Assembly: GCA_011947345.1 (NCBI GenBank)
Contig: JAAVTG010000711.1
Coordinates: 1 to 64,000 of the forward strand
From: Phytophthora quininea
Lineage: Eukaryota > Oomycota > Peronosporomycetes > Peronosporales > Peronosporaceae
Length of the DNA stretch: 64,000 nt
Direction of reading: 5' to 3'
The first letter of the stretch is position 1. Every line of letters begins with the position of its first letter. Both the position numbers and the translations under genes were made by a program. Under the pieces are notes generated by a model that did no database searches, was not told where the DNA came from, and worked only from the letters and a program-made list of their open reading frames with translations. Below, in pieces: positions 1 to 11,518 of this stretch.

Positions 1-447
1 AAGCAGGATACGAAGACATTTTCATTGATCATGGAGGCGGGCGACAGTACTTTACCCAATATTCGTTGACTATCGAAAGCTTGTGCGATGGGTACGAAGT
101 TGATGAAAGCGGGCTTGCTCCGACCCTCGGGTGGAGACGTAGTTCTTCGCGGGCACGCACACGGCCACCACCAGGCGACATTTTTAAGTGACGAAGTCGA
201 GATTGTTGTTTGCTGCTCTCTACGTATCTCGAGTGTGAACCCAGTGTGTGCATTGCGATCGCCTTGCTTGTTGCGTGTATGGCGTATTTGTCCTTCTTTA
301 TATGTTCCTTTCGGACGATAAAGGCGCTGAGGCTTTGGATAAATGTCATGGCTCATTGTAAGCATTATCTAATACATGTACGTCTTCATGGAGTGCATCA
401 AAACGTCAAATAAATACACGTGCGCGGTGCAAATCACACAAGCTAAA
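1..447. other. Unassigned sequence before the synthase fragment
   Basis: No recognisable gene is present. The same sequence occurs at 22616-23062. There a short open frame at 22573-22806 runs across the copy boundary, but it matches no family I know. The segment ends abruptly where homology to the polyprenyl synthase gene begins at 448. Confidence 0.6.
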
Positions 448-1290
448 CAATCTGGAGGCGGTCGAGCTCATGTCGACATCTATCGAGCACCTCGTGAAGG
501 GCGAAGTGATGCAGATGAAGAACGCGGACGCTCGCGACGACATCTCGCCGTTCGAGTACTACCTCCGCAAGAACTACTACAAGACCGGCTCGCTGATGTC
601 CAACAGTTGCAAGGCCGCGCTTGTGTTGGGCAAGCACGACGACCACATTTGCGACCTGGGCTTCGCCTTTGGCCGTCACATCGGCCTCGCCTTCCAGGTA
701 CCAAATTTGCTAACCGATCTTTTCGATGGTCAACTGATAATTAATCCTGTTGCTCTTCTTCCTGCTAGTTGATCGACGACGTGCTGGACTACGAAGGAGT
801 GAACACGGGCAAGCCGCTACTAGCCGACCTAAAGTCAGGGCTGTCGACGGCGCCGCTGCTTCTCGCGCAGGAGGAGTTTCCTGTACTGCGCGAACTGTCG
901 AAGCGGAAATTCTCGCAGGAGGAGACATCGAGACGGTGCGTGGCTTGGCGGGGCTTTATGAAAGCGAACTTTTCTAACAATAACTGTTTGTTTGCAGGCG
1001 AGCGAGCTGGTGGAGAAGAGCACGGGCATCGCACGGCCGAAGGCGCTTGCTATCGGCCGGGCCGAGTTGGCGTGCCAGGCGGCGATGCAGTTCGCTCCCT
1101 CGCCCGAGCGAGATGCATTGGTCCGACTGGCGCAGTTGGTGGTGTACAGATCCAAATAGAGCTAGATGGGTGGCAAACCATAATGCGAGACGCAGGCATC
1201 AATTGAGAAAGTAACTGCATGACTGGCTGTGGTCGTAGTCGTATCGCTGCCGTCGTTGCCGTCGCTGACTTGTTGGAGCACTGTACTAGT
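448..1290 (+). pseudogene. Polyprenyl diphosphate synthase 3' fragment, copy A
   Basis: This is a genomic fragment of a trans-prenyltransferase of the COQ1/solanesyl diphosphate synthase type, which makes the ubiquinone side chain in mitochondria. It matches 53131-52289 base for base in layout (843 bp each). It starts inside an exon and keeps two introns (698-768 and 936-997) and the stop at 1157-1159, plus about 130 bases of 3' flank. The second aspartate-rich motif DDVLD is present, while the first (DDVID) and the N-terminus are missing. One base is missing before the last intron, where copy B has an extra G and stays in frame. No promoter or start exon is present, so it cannot make the enzyme. 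Confidence 0.9.
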
Positions 1291-1799
1291 TGGGGCGTAG
1301 CCCCCTTATAATTATGTCTTTTTACTTGCATTACCCTTTTTACAGTATGTGTTTTGAGAATCGGTTAGGGGTACAATTTATAATATCCCTTCCTGGGGGA
1401 AAAAATTGCGGTTTTTACCTCTGTTGAATGACTCCCCATCAGAGGCGGTCAGAATAGAAGAAGGAATATATTCGAAAGTTCAGGTGGATCTCCTGGATAG
1501 AAAGTGTTAACCGTCATAAAAATGAGGATCCGTTTTTAGCACAACCGGGAGGGAGAGCTATATATGGCGGGATGGCGGATTATGCTATTTCGCTACGGTT
1601 TCCACCCGAATTAGTTGATTGTGTGGCCACCACACCAACTTCTCCACTCTGGGTAATCAGCTCGCCTCCCTGATTTAGCTCCAAACTCCCCGTTTAACGG
1701 TGTCGTTGAAATAATTGAGGAAGGTGTTATCTCAAGTAGCGGTGGCGATGTTACTTCAGTATGGCTTTGCGATCGTTGCTATAGATCTCTTAGAGCGCG

Positions 1800-4700
1800 A
1801 AGGACGCCAAAATTTCTCGATGCAGCGGTTTTCGCACCGGAAAAGTGCCCGAGGAGCTTGCTGTTCTGAATCGGATGGAAGCGAGGCTAATTGGTTTAGG
1901 CATTTCCTTTACTACCTGCGTCAATCTTCATCGTGACGGCCAGGAATTTACGCGGGGAAATGCTATTAACTATTGGAACGACCCCGAAGAGATCGTCAAG
2001 GAGTTGCCGAGGCCTTTGAAAGCATGCGGTGTGGTGTTTCTCGCTTCCAATTCGGAAAAGGCAGCTAAATATTTTCGCGTGAGACCGGATTTGATACGAG
2101 CGGCGCTACACTGGTTGATCGCGCATAATCCGTTGTACGAAAATATTTTCATATCCGAGGAAAACTTACGCGCGCTCGAGCATATTGATGCTGACAATGA
2201 CGTTCCGAGCGTTTCGATCACCGAAGAGGAAGCGCAGCACCTAAGTGGTCCATCCCGTCAAGTGAACGAGCTGAAGCAGAACGACAACAAATCTCTTCAC
2301 TCCCCAGGGTCTGCTTACGTTGATTCAGCTGCATCTGCTGGTTCGTACTCGCAAGATCTACTGTGTGGCTGCCGTGAAAACTTTGGTGCTACAGAGCTTC
2401 ACAGAGACGACATTAGTACGACCGAGGCTGCCCAATCTCCTGCCCCGCTGTGCACTTCGTGTGGCAGAAAGTATGCTTGCATGCGTGAATTGACTGAGAA
2501 CATTAAAGCTGCGCAATATCCACAGATAAATCGCCACACTGACTCCGTCGAAAACTGTCGTGAGCGTTCTAGTCGCGACGATGTCGCTGGAGTCCCCGAG
2601 CAAACTTTCATGGACAATTTGAATGATTCATTCGAGCTTGAAGGAAACGCAAAAGTAAACAGAGCGAGCTCGAAAAAGTAATGAGCGCTGTTGGTATGGA
2701 CGCCACCAGTACAGTATATCCTATCGGTGAACTGCGTTGCCGCGATGAACCTATTAATGAATACACCACGAAGCATCTTATGCAAACTCCTTCCCTACAC
2801 TGTTCCCTGATGGACACGGTGGTTTAAATCCTCTTGATGACAGCGAGGGGCGGATTCACGAGTACAGCTTGAGTGAGTATTGTGCACATTTAATCAAATG
2901 GCACGATAGACGGTTTGTTATTCATGCGAATTTCAAATTTTTGTGCGTGAACCTAATCCAGCGACGTCAAATTGATGGTCTTGTGCGGCGAATTCCGCAA
3001 ACAGATAGTCGAAATGCAGCCGTTAAGACCGCTGGTGTTGGCTCAGCACATGGTAGAAAACAAAGTGATGATAGCGTGAAGCACGACGATAAAGAGCTAC
3101 ATGCTGCAATGCAGATTTTGGACTCGCTTAAGCCCTTTTTCAGGGTTGTCCGTGGAAGCGGTTTATATTGGGCCAATGCGCGAGATGATCTAATGGCAAT
3201 GCTTAGAAACCGTGTCCTTCCTTCTAGATGGCCAATTTTCTTCTTAACGCGAAGTGCAGCAGATACTATCTGGCCTGACTTCGCTAAGGTCTGCAATCCA
3301 GCACTAACAATTGAAGATTGTAGACGGCTTCCATTTCTAGAACGACGTCGCTATCTAGTAGAAAACCCTGATATTAGCGCTAGACACTTTAATCACAGGT
3401 TTCAAGCTTTTTCGATAAGATTCTGTGTGGCAAAGCGAAGCCTCTTGGTGAGATCACCGACCATTTCTAGCGGGTCGAGTTTCAACAGCGCGGGTCCCCT
3501 CACATTCACTGTCTTCTGTGGGTTAAGAATGCACCCGACGTCTTACAATTGTCCGAGACCGAAGACGGTCGCGCCGAGCTTGCTGCCTATGTAGATAAGC
3601 GCATTTCAGTTCTGTCGAAGTCTTTAAGCGAGCTAGAAGATTGCTCTTGTAGCACGTGTACTACTCATAAAAAGATGAAATTGATATCTTGGCGATGCGA
3701 CCGCCCTCCGTTGGGACAGAAAATTGGAATTGCGATTTATCACGATTGGTTCGGCGCGTGCAACAGCACGTCTGCAATGCAGAATCGTCCTGCCGGAAGA
3801 AGATCCCCGAATGCCGGTTTGGTTTTCCAAAAGAACTGCATGTGCACACAACAATTGAAACTGGTAGCTCCTCGGATGGAGTCCCTACGCTTAAAGTGCA
3901 CTTAAAACGCGAAAACTCCCCAATAAATAACTATTCCCCGTGCCTTTTGTCGTGCTGGCGTGCAAATATGGACCTCCAGATTATAGGAAACGCGTTTGGT
4001 GCCGCAGAGTATGCAGGACCATACGTAAGCAAAGCAGAACCCGATACACTCCGTTTCAGGCAGGTAATCGCAAAGGCCGTAAAACGATGCGATCCTAACC
4101 TGTCGTATCACAGTATTCTAAAACGTGTAGCAAACACAACACTTTCTGTGCGAGAAGTAGGCGCCCCTATATACACACTGCTACGCAATTTACCGATGCA
4201 CAGTAAATCTCGAACGATACAAAAGTCAAGGTGTTGCGTCATTACTCGCGCTTTTACCGTGTCGATGTTAGAGATATTCACGACGTTGCGAAGTTAGCTG
4301 AATCAGACAGAATACCGACGTTCGACTGGAGCGTCTCGAACGGGGATACATGAACAGACCGATTTCTGCCTTTTTGATTATATGTCGCTGGCAAATTTTG
4401 CTGAGGCGTTCGAGCTAGTGGACTCGATTAGTAGCAACGAAACTCAGTGTGAAGTCTGGGAGCGCTTAGACAGGGAAGGATACATTAAAAGACGCAGTAA
4501 AATGTTCGTAATACAAAAGTCCCCGTGGATGAAACCAGACCCAACCAACCCCGATTTCTGTTTTTCGGTGATCTTTTTGTACGTACCATGGCGAGAATCG
4601 ACAGACCTGCCACGCACTGACGATGAATGCATTGAGCGGTTTTTAACGGAGCAATAGTCCCGGTTAAATAGTGAACTGAAAGAAGAACCTAACGCAACCA

Positions 4701-6540
4701 TTGCAAGACAGCAAAAACTCGATTTGCTGAAGAATTCAAGAGAATCTAGCGTTGTATCCACACTACCAGCGTCACAGTACGTTTTTGTTAGTGCAGGTAG
4801 CGATAATCACCGAACCGAGCCTGTTGTCAGTGAAGTGGTCCATGAAAACCAACAGCAACGCACAGAATGGATTAACAAGCATGCTTATTCACCCGAGACA
4901 GTCGTTAAGGCGAGAGATTTCCAAAATTGTGTCAGAAGCCTTGGCTAAAAGAAAAATACAGAATTGCGAAAGTCGGGTAGCATTTCTCGCGCCAAAACTG
5001 CGACTAATTGGCGCTATCGATACCCTGTTAACAACAACGATGGCGTCACAGAAAAATATAGAGGTTATGGCTGAATCTCAATGGGTTCCCTTTTCTCTAG
5101 CTATGCAGCAGTCGCGCAAGCGTTCTAAAAGCTCCCTTGATAGTTCAGATTGCAGCCCTCTCCGGATGATAATTAATGGTGAAGGAGGATCGGGAAAAAT
5201 TGGTTAATCCGCCACATCGTAAAAGACCTTCATGCCGTATTTGGAGAGCACACTGCCACACGAAGGTCGTCTAAACGGGTTTTGCTCCTAGCACATCAGG
5301 GGACCGCCGCGTTCAACATCAAGGGAATCACCCTATGCTCTGCCTTAAAGCTGGAGTCATTTTCTCGGTCTGCATTCTCTATGCCTTATAAACCTTTATC
5401 AACGACCAAATCAGGACCAGCAAAGCTGAAAAATATGCAAGGACGATTCAAGGATGTGCATCTTGTTATCATTGATGAGTTCAGCGTTATTTCATGTGGT
5501 ATGCTGTACTGGATTGACAATCGAATGCGAGAGATTTGGCCTAGTCACTGTGATGAACCATTCGGGGGCAGGGATGTTTATTTCACCGGCGACGCCACTC
5601 AGCTCGATCCCGTTGTGCCCTATTCATTAGCTACACCTCTGTCAAAATTAGCAACAACGCTCAACGTCGTGGGCGTGAGTTGTGGAGTAGCATCGAGCAT
5701 GTGTGCATGCTAACAAGTCCGAACCGAGGCAAACTAGATCCAAAATGGTTCGCGGCACTTCGAAGACTGCGCAACAAAGTACCGACCGCGAATGACGTCG
5801 CGCTGTTCAATACACGGTGTCTAGATGGAAAAAACGATCCACCGTGGCTATCTGGCGCAAAACACATAGCTCACAAAAATGCTGATGTTGACGCAGCTAA
5901 CAAGGGGCGTATAGATGCTTCTTTAAATCCACGGGTTAATCTTTTATCGCAGCACTTTGTCCAGCAAAAGAGGTTGACGGCAAAACGAGACATCCCCGCA
6001 GGGACAGTGAGCGCACTTCTGAATGAACCTAGAACTCCTAATTCAGATCACGATCGCGTCATAGCAAGCAAATTGACGCTCTCAGTTGGAGCGCCGGTAA
6101 CACTAACTTATAATATGGCTCAAGGTGCTGGACTCTGCAATGGAACTAATTGTATCGTGTACGACTTCATATTTCTGTCTGACTGCGAGCTTCCGATAGT
6201 ACTTGTGCAAGTTACAGACACATAGTTAGGTCCGTCACTGCTTGCAGAGGTCTCCAATATCGTTCCGATCATGCCAAAAGAAGTGTCCTGGGGGAAAAAC
6301 ACGAGCGATTTACGCGTCGTGCGTAGAGGAATTCCATTGCGGTTGGCGTATGCGATGACCGTGCACAAAGTACAGGGTCTAACTTGCAAGTATGTCGTTT
6401 TCCACTCGAATTCGATCCCAAATGTGGCATTTGCATACGTAGCGTCATCGCGGATTACACATCGAAATGCGATTGTGGTAACACATCGACTGACATTAGA
6501 TAAGCTGACAACTACACAGGAAAAAGGGTAGAATTTGAAC
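1800..6540 (+). pseudogene. Helitron Rep/PIF1-helicase pseudogene, copy A
   Basis: Helitron transposases nick and unwind DNA for rolling-circle transposition. Frame pieces in order: 1845-2681 (DUF6570-like, with GLGISF and ELPRPL); 2869-3470 (helicase-like domain); a Rep region around 3480-3530 with the HUH-type HIH motif; 3689-4657; then the PIF1-type helicase at 4750-6530 with GGSGK (Walker A), IIDEF (Walker B, near 5470) and TVHKVQG (motif near 6360). It is dead: a TAG stop sits just upstream of the HIH motif near 3467, and a one-base loss in the A-run of Walker A near 5199 shifts the frame. Both lesions are also in copy B. Copy A alone has lost a T near 3412, shifting the Rep frame. Confidence 0.9.
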
Positions 6541-6867
6541 GCTAATCCGCTCGTGTCATGGAAGTTGTTGCAAAAACGACTGATGCAGCTCTTCCAGTCG
6601 TGCGAGCGATGCAGGAGGTCGCAATACAGCATAACGAGGCGCTCTCGTCTCGGTGATGATACCATTTATAACAGCCAACACGAGCAGCTTACGCTCGAAA
6701 AGGCAACAGTGTTTTGTGTCCGGACAACTATTAGGACAGTCACAGCCCCAATAGACCGTGGACGGGGGTCTATTCTCCCGAGAGGGTAGGTCCGTATTTT
6801 CAACACCAAAGATGAAAATGGTGAGTTTCACTCGATACGGGCCACTTTCCTGTAGCGCCATCTACGG

Positions 6868-7257
6868 ATGCTATTGTATACAGGCATGCTTCATCTATCG
6901 ATCCAACCACTGTACTCTGCTCAAAACTGCGTCATTTTCCACTCACTGTCCGTACACCACCTCTGTGTTCGAATTGGAGACGACCGCCCGCTGTGCGTGT
7001 ATTGGCGACAACGTGAAGATGTTGACGGGCACGATGAAAGCGATCGCCATTGGGTTGAATGTGTAAAGACTCCAAACGGTACTATGACCAGCACGCCCGT
7101 ATTCATGTTGGGGAAATCCTCGGCGGGCACACTGGCAGCGGCGAATGAACACCAGAGACAGCAAGGCGGGTATGTGACGCATCTGTCTGGGTTGCTGTCA
7201 GCTCCAGTATCAGCAGTCCGCAAAAGACAACCTTGCTGTTATCGCCAGACGAACTGA
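6868..7257 (+). CDS. Unassigned 129-aa frame at the Helitron 3' side, copy A
   Basis: This open frame lies downstream of the helicase and may be its C-terminal part or a separate passenger. I do not recognise a domain. Copy B (29490-29882) keeps the frame and differs by an inserted triplet at the IGDDR/IGGDDR position. A length change of exactly three bases weakly favours coding, but a chance frame is possible. Confidence 0.3.
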   Translation: MLLYTGMLHLSIQPLYSAQNCVIFHSLSVHHLCVRIGDDRPLCVYWRQREDVDGHDESDRHWVECVKTPNGTMTSTPVFMLGKSSAGTLAAANEHQRQQGGYVTHLSGLLSAPVSAVRKRQPCCYRQTN

Positions 7258-7368
7258 TCCACCGCCGCAGTGGGTTGCATCGTAGAGATGATATTCGAAC
7301 CACAGCCATTAATACGTGAAAAAGAAATTGACACGAACTCCTAGTTTTGTTTTGTCTTCTTACCTACG

Positions 7369-8078
7369 TCAATTTATTTTTGCCTGCGACGGCTCGTGAG
7401 CTACTACGCTAATACGCGTACGTGCCATCTGGGTTTCACTGCGGGACACAACGGGTACTGACGTGTCGAACGATTCTCCTGAAACAGGCTGTAATTGAGA
7501 GGCAAGAGCTCTGGTTATTGCTTCCAGCGCTGAGGAAATGGCACGAGGCTGAGGCGTGCTGTTAACATCGCGTTGTTGCGCATCGGGTGCCGGTATGGTC
7601 TGAATGACCACGTAAATGGTCTGAGAAGCCTGACTAGCAGGCATTGACAATGAGACATTCCGCGAATCCCCATCGCTTTGCGCTTCGTCAGCCTGGTTCT
7701 CAACCCCTGTGCCCGTACAGGTTATTGTGGATTGGTTAGCGCTGAATAACACTTTGCCCCAGCAGCAAAATACAACTCACCTGACCCGAGTGCTGATGCA
7801 ATAGCACCTTGAAGTTTTGTTCCGTGTCTTCTGTCGCGCAATTTAACAGCTGCCGCAGGTGGCGCTGGAGAAGCCTTGGAAGTGCGCATAGCGTTCACAC
7901 GCTTACAGCGAGCTCGCCGCATTGCGTTTTGGCGCTCACGGTGAAATTCACAAAGCCAGTGGTGCTCGCCGTTGGGCTTGATCGCTCTTTCGTTCCCGCA
8001 TCTTCCCGGATATTGACACTGCAGCTCCTTCAGCTGGCGCTGGTGACGTCGGTGCCTTCTCTGGCGCTCTCGCTTCAT
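7369..8078 (-). CDS. Two-exon gene with short Cys/His motif, copy A
   Basis: Exon 1 is 8078-7781 and exon 2 is 7706-7369, joined by a 74-base intron with GTGAGT donor, GCTAAC branch-like site and CACAG acceptor. The join keeps phase and gives 211 residues. The N-terminal part is very basic (many Arg/His/Gln) and holds a cluster of the form CQYPGRC-x15-LCEFHRERQN, near residues 20-55. Similar CxxxxxC/LCxxH clusters recur in oomycete proteins, where zinc binding is presumed. The C-terminal half is Ser/Thr/Gln-rich and low complexity. It lies on the strand opposite the Helitron helicase and could be a captured passenger. Function unknown. Confidence 0.6.
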
Positions 8079-8457
8079 TGGGAGCGCCCGACCGACCTGA
8101 TTCCAGCACGCGTATACACGTTTAAGTTGCCACCAACATGGTTAGCGGTGAGCAAACGCCTTGCACTGGCCAAGCGACAACGTACATCGTACAGGCCGGA
8201 GTAGTGCGTCGAGATTGCTGCTAAGAAAAGGAGCGAGTTCAGGAGCCTTTGGGGGAATGCATACCTTGAAGCTCATCACGCTTGCAAAACATGCTTTTTG
8301 GGGGCGTCGTTGGAAACTGCGATTTTGCATATTTCAAGTCGCCCCCTAGCAACCGTGGGCGACCAGCCAATGAGGATGCTGCCATACTAGTTTGTGAAAT
8401 GATACCTAAATTCGTTATGGCTATTTTTGGTACAGAGCCAAAACGCCCGTACTGCGT

Positions 8458-9187
8458 CAGGACACGCGATGGGCCTCCACTTTCGCGATGTTGAAGCGTT
8501 ATTTTCGCCTGAGGGAGTTTCTGTCGGCGGATGATGAAGAACTCGCAGACTTGCTACCTTCGCGAGTGATGCACCGCAAGCTAGAGGGCATGATGTCCGA
8601 GCTTCGTTGCGTCGAATTAGTGTCCAAGATGCTGCAGTCTGAAGGTCTCACTCTGCTAGACGCACGTGACCTTTGACGGCCTCCTGGAAGCTCGGCCATC
8701 AATGGCCAACCATCTTGGTACGTTCCGCTTGCAATGCTCAAACACAAAAGTATCTAACGGAAATGTATGTATTTGTCATGTTGTAGCACCAGATGCCGCG
8801 ATTGTCCACTCACCCGAGTTTGAGACGGCTGTGGTTAAGGTTCTGGCAGGTAAGCAGGAGCTGCTGGACACCGATGAGCTAGCAGCGCTAGAACCCCTTC
8901 TCCATCGAGGCGTGCCCTCCACCGAGTCAGCAGAGTCGTCATTAGATGAAGAGGGCTTCGCAGAGCATATTCTCAAGCGTCGGCGTATTTCCAGCGAGAT
9001 CCCAACGTACAAATTGCTCCGCTGCATACCCCCGACTTCCAACACTGTCGAAAGGCTGTTCAGCGTTGCGCGTACTGTTCTCCGTCTAGAGCGCCATTTA
9101 TTGTCGCTCACGATCCTGGAGATGATCCTTTTCTTGAAAATCAACTCGGGCTACTGGAATGTAGCCACCGTTGACAGCTGCGTGTAA
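8458..9187 (+). pseudogene. hAT transposase C-terminal relic, copy A
   Basis: The first part reads in a frame with DTRWASTF, typical of the hAT core. After a deletion near 8740-8775 a second frame ends with the hAT dimerisation signature IPPTSNTVERLFS (about 9015-9065) and a hydrophobic tail. The N-terminal zinc finger and the first catalytic Asp are missing. It is related to but distinct from the complete hAT element next door, and copy B has the same relic (31083-31813). The relic is joined at 9337/9338 to the truncated ABCG gene. Confidence 0.85.
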
Positions 9188-9475
9188 CACAACTAACACG
9201 GTCGCAGTAATTTACTGCTCGTTCACGCGTTCTGCAGTTATTTATTTGTACGCCATGGCATGCGTCAATAATCCCGTATTTTCTCGTTGAAGAAAACATA
9301 CGATTGTATTGCATTTTGGGGGTCCCTGGGCGTATACCATGATGGCAGTGTTCGGACAATTAAATAAAAACTGCATTGGTTCTCTAGAAAAACGTAATTC
9401 GTCATTGACGAATGCGGCGTAGCAATAATAAAAATTGCAATAATTAGTCAGTATTGTGTGGGTTCGAACGGTGCA

Positions 9476-9523
9476 GCAGTTTAGACTTGACCCATCCAAG
9501 CTGTTGTGCGCGGGTTCGAGTCC
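9476..9523 (+). other. tRNA-like B-box sequence inside the hAT element
   Basis: GGTTCGAGTCC at 9513-9523 fits the RNA polymerase III B-box consensus. It is followed by CGACTCCATCA, like a tRNA T-arm and acceptor end. A weak A-box-like stretch lies about 40 bases upstream. The 5' half of a tRNA cloverleaf is missing, so this is not a functional tRNA. It may be the head of a tRNA-derived SINE or a chance match. Confidence 0.35.
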
Positions 9524-9745
9524 CGACTCCATCAAAAAGCTGGTGGCTGTCAGGTTCCTGGCAGGGTTTATTTTCGCCAATCAAACAGGCCGGCGACGGC
9601 AAAATTGACAGTCATCAGTGGACATGGAGCAGGGATTTTTATCGGTGTTTTAATATGACCTGTTATAATGAATCAGGAGTTGAAACCGGTTTTTATTTTT
9701 TATTGGAGGCGGGGAGGCTCTCAGCCAAAATCGCTTTGGCTAGCA

Positions 9746-11256
9746 CTAGACAGCATTTACAGGCTCAACTGGGGCGCTTTCACCGCCAAGGAGCGTAGTG
9801 AAGTCCCACAGCTCTCGGTTGCAGCGTAGGAAGACAATGGTCTCGAAGTTCGCCGGCAGTAAGCGTGAGCGAAGCGGTGTCAGGACTAACTTGCACTGTG
9901 AAAACAAGCGCTCGCAACGATTGCTTGTTGGTGGAATCATACACAGTATGTCTTGATACTTGGAGATCGAAGAGTGATGAGGGCGCTTCGCCTGACGGAG
10001 AGTAGCCGTAGCGAAATCCTCTTTGTCGTTTTTCTTCTCACGAGCCATTGAGAGGACAGCGAATCCAGCAACAGCGTCTTCTTCCTGCGAACTTAGCGAC
10101 CGGTTTGACAGCAACTTTACTATCGCACTCTCGAATTCAGGAGAGTGGATGATCTTGGCTGTCGGCTTGAGGTCGTCAGCTGTTGACGGATACTTTGCAA
10201 TGACAGCGTCGAATAGAAGACGAACGTCAGCGAGATTTCGCCGCTCCGATTGCAGATGCACACAGACGCTGTCCAAATCAGCAAGCTTCTCGACAAGCTG
10301 GACAATGTGGCGGTGGGTGCTCGGACGCGGTAACAAGTCTTCAACAGCAGCAACCATCTTGATCGCATCACGTATCTTGACGTACCGCGACAACATGTTG
10401 AAAGTCGAGGACCACCTCGTAACGTTAGCCTTCAACGGCTTGAGATCCGTGAAGCGTGCCAGCTTAGCACTGTTGTTCGGAAGGCGTAGCTGGATACAGA
10501 GAGCTTGAACTTGATCAATCAGGTCTTGGAAGTCCTTGAGGTAGCGACCGACAGCGAGGTTAAACCGATGGCTGGCGCATCCAACCAGTGGAACGCCCAG
10601 CCGGGTCGCTATGGCCTGGTTCGTTGGGCAATTGTCGCTCACGATGAAGAGAACCATCTCCGTAGTCTTGTGGTAGACGGATAGCACAGCGTCGATCATG
10701 GCAATGTGGGCATCAGCACTCTGCCCATGCTCTGCATGAGAGATTGAGAGCAACGGCTGCCTCAGATGGCCCTCCCGAACAAACACAGCGTAGATGGCAA
10801 CGAAGTGGATCGTTCCGCACGACCAGCCGTCGAACGTGAGCCCAAATGAATCTCCCATGGCTGCTGAGATCTTGGTGCCAACACGCTCAGCAACATGGCG
10901 CATGTAGCGCTGCAGCGTTTTCGAAGAAACGGGCTCAACACTTGCGAGAAAGCGGGTGAGGGGTCGTCGACTTCGCTGAGAGAGTGGTTCCTCACGATGA
11001 CCCATTCCATCCACTTGTATATCTCCATCGTCCTCTGGTCCACGAAGCCGTGGGCCTCCAAAGTGGCGCCACCGTTTAGCTGGCTGGCCTCGAAGTTTTG
11101 CAGGTATCCCGGGTGCTTGGTGGCGAGATGGCTGACGAGGTTGCTGTAGCCGGTTCCTGGCGCTTGCTTCCGGGATTTACCACATTCCTTGCAGGAGAAC
11201 ATTCCCCCACCGCAGTCCGTGTAGAAATACTCGCAGATGACGCGCGACGTTGTCAT
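9746..11256 (-). pseudogene. hAT transposase with BED zinc finger (one frame break)
   Basis: The transposase would cut and paste its own element. The ATG at 11256 opens a BED-type finger (CKEC...HLATKH, about residues 20-50). The core follows with the first catalytic Asp in TFDGWS, the second in SDNCPTN, and the acidic residue in the C-terminal SNRCERLFS block with the dimerisation region. The length of about 500 residues is slightly short for the family. The frame is continuous except near 10960, where a run of four C reads as one base short. With a fifth C the two halves would fuse in register. This is either a fresh inactivating deletion or a consensus error; everything else looks functional. 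Confidence 0.85.
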
Positions 11257-11518
11257 TTGCTTGAAGTGTAGCGATCGAAAGTCAAAATGAACAACCACAG
11301 ACGAGAGCTATAGAACAAAATGATCGACGCACCACAGCCAGCCGTCTGTAGTTGTCCACAGGACACCAGCCATCCTTTTTACGTGAAGGGTAAAAAGTAA
11401 ATATACTTATTACGGGGCCAATTGTAAATTGTACGGTCTTTTCTACTTTCCAATAATCCGTTATTCCGTCAATATAATATTCAATTTATTGTATTTTAAT
11501 AACTTTTTCCGATCACTG

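Larger units (their letters stand above)
1291..7368 (+). mobile_element. Helitron-like rolling-circle transposon, copy A (ends not defined)
   Basis: The region encodes the Helitron order of domains: a DUF6570-like N-terminal region, a Helitron helicase-like/Rep domain and a PIF1-type helicase. The left limit is set where homology to the synthase gene stops (1290) and a small GGGGC-GTA-GCCCC hairpin begins. I found no convincing TC...CTRR termini, so both limits are approximate. A noncoding leader of about 500 bases (1291-1786) precedes the coding part and holds nothing I recognise. Confidence 0.75.
9346..11518 (-). mobile_element. Complete hAT DNA transposon, 2173 bp
   Basis: Terminal inverted repeats are CAGTGTTCGG at the left and, read inward, CAGTGATCGG at the right, both with the CAGTG start common in hAT elements. 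It is flanked by a perfect 8-bp target duplication, and the empty site is seen in copy B. The insertion therefore came after the A/B duplication. It separated the hAT relic from the ABCG fragment in copy A. The transposase gene is on the minus strand. The left 400 bases are noncoding and hold a tRNA-like B-box. Confidence 0.95.

Noticed and set aside
1291..9337. Canonical Helitron ends (TC at 5', hairpin plus CTRR at 3')
   Set aside because: Candidate TC and CTAG sites exist (near 1316 and 7343), but no strong hairpin stands 10-12 bases before a CTRR, and no A/T insertion site can be tested without another copy at a different location.
9476..9530. A functional tRNA gene at the GGTTCGAGTCC sequence
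   Set aside because: Only a T-arm and acceptor-like 3' end can be drawn. No matching 5' acceptor strand, D-arm or anticodon arm precedes it.
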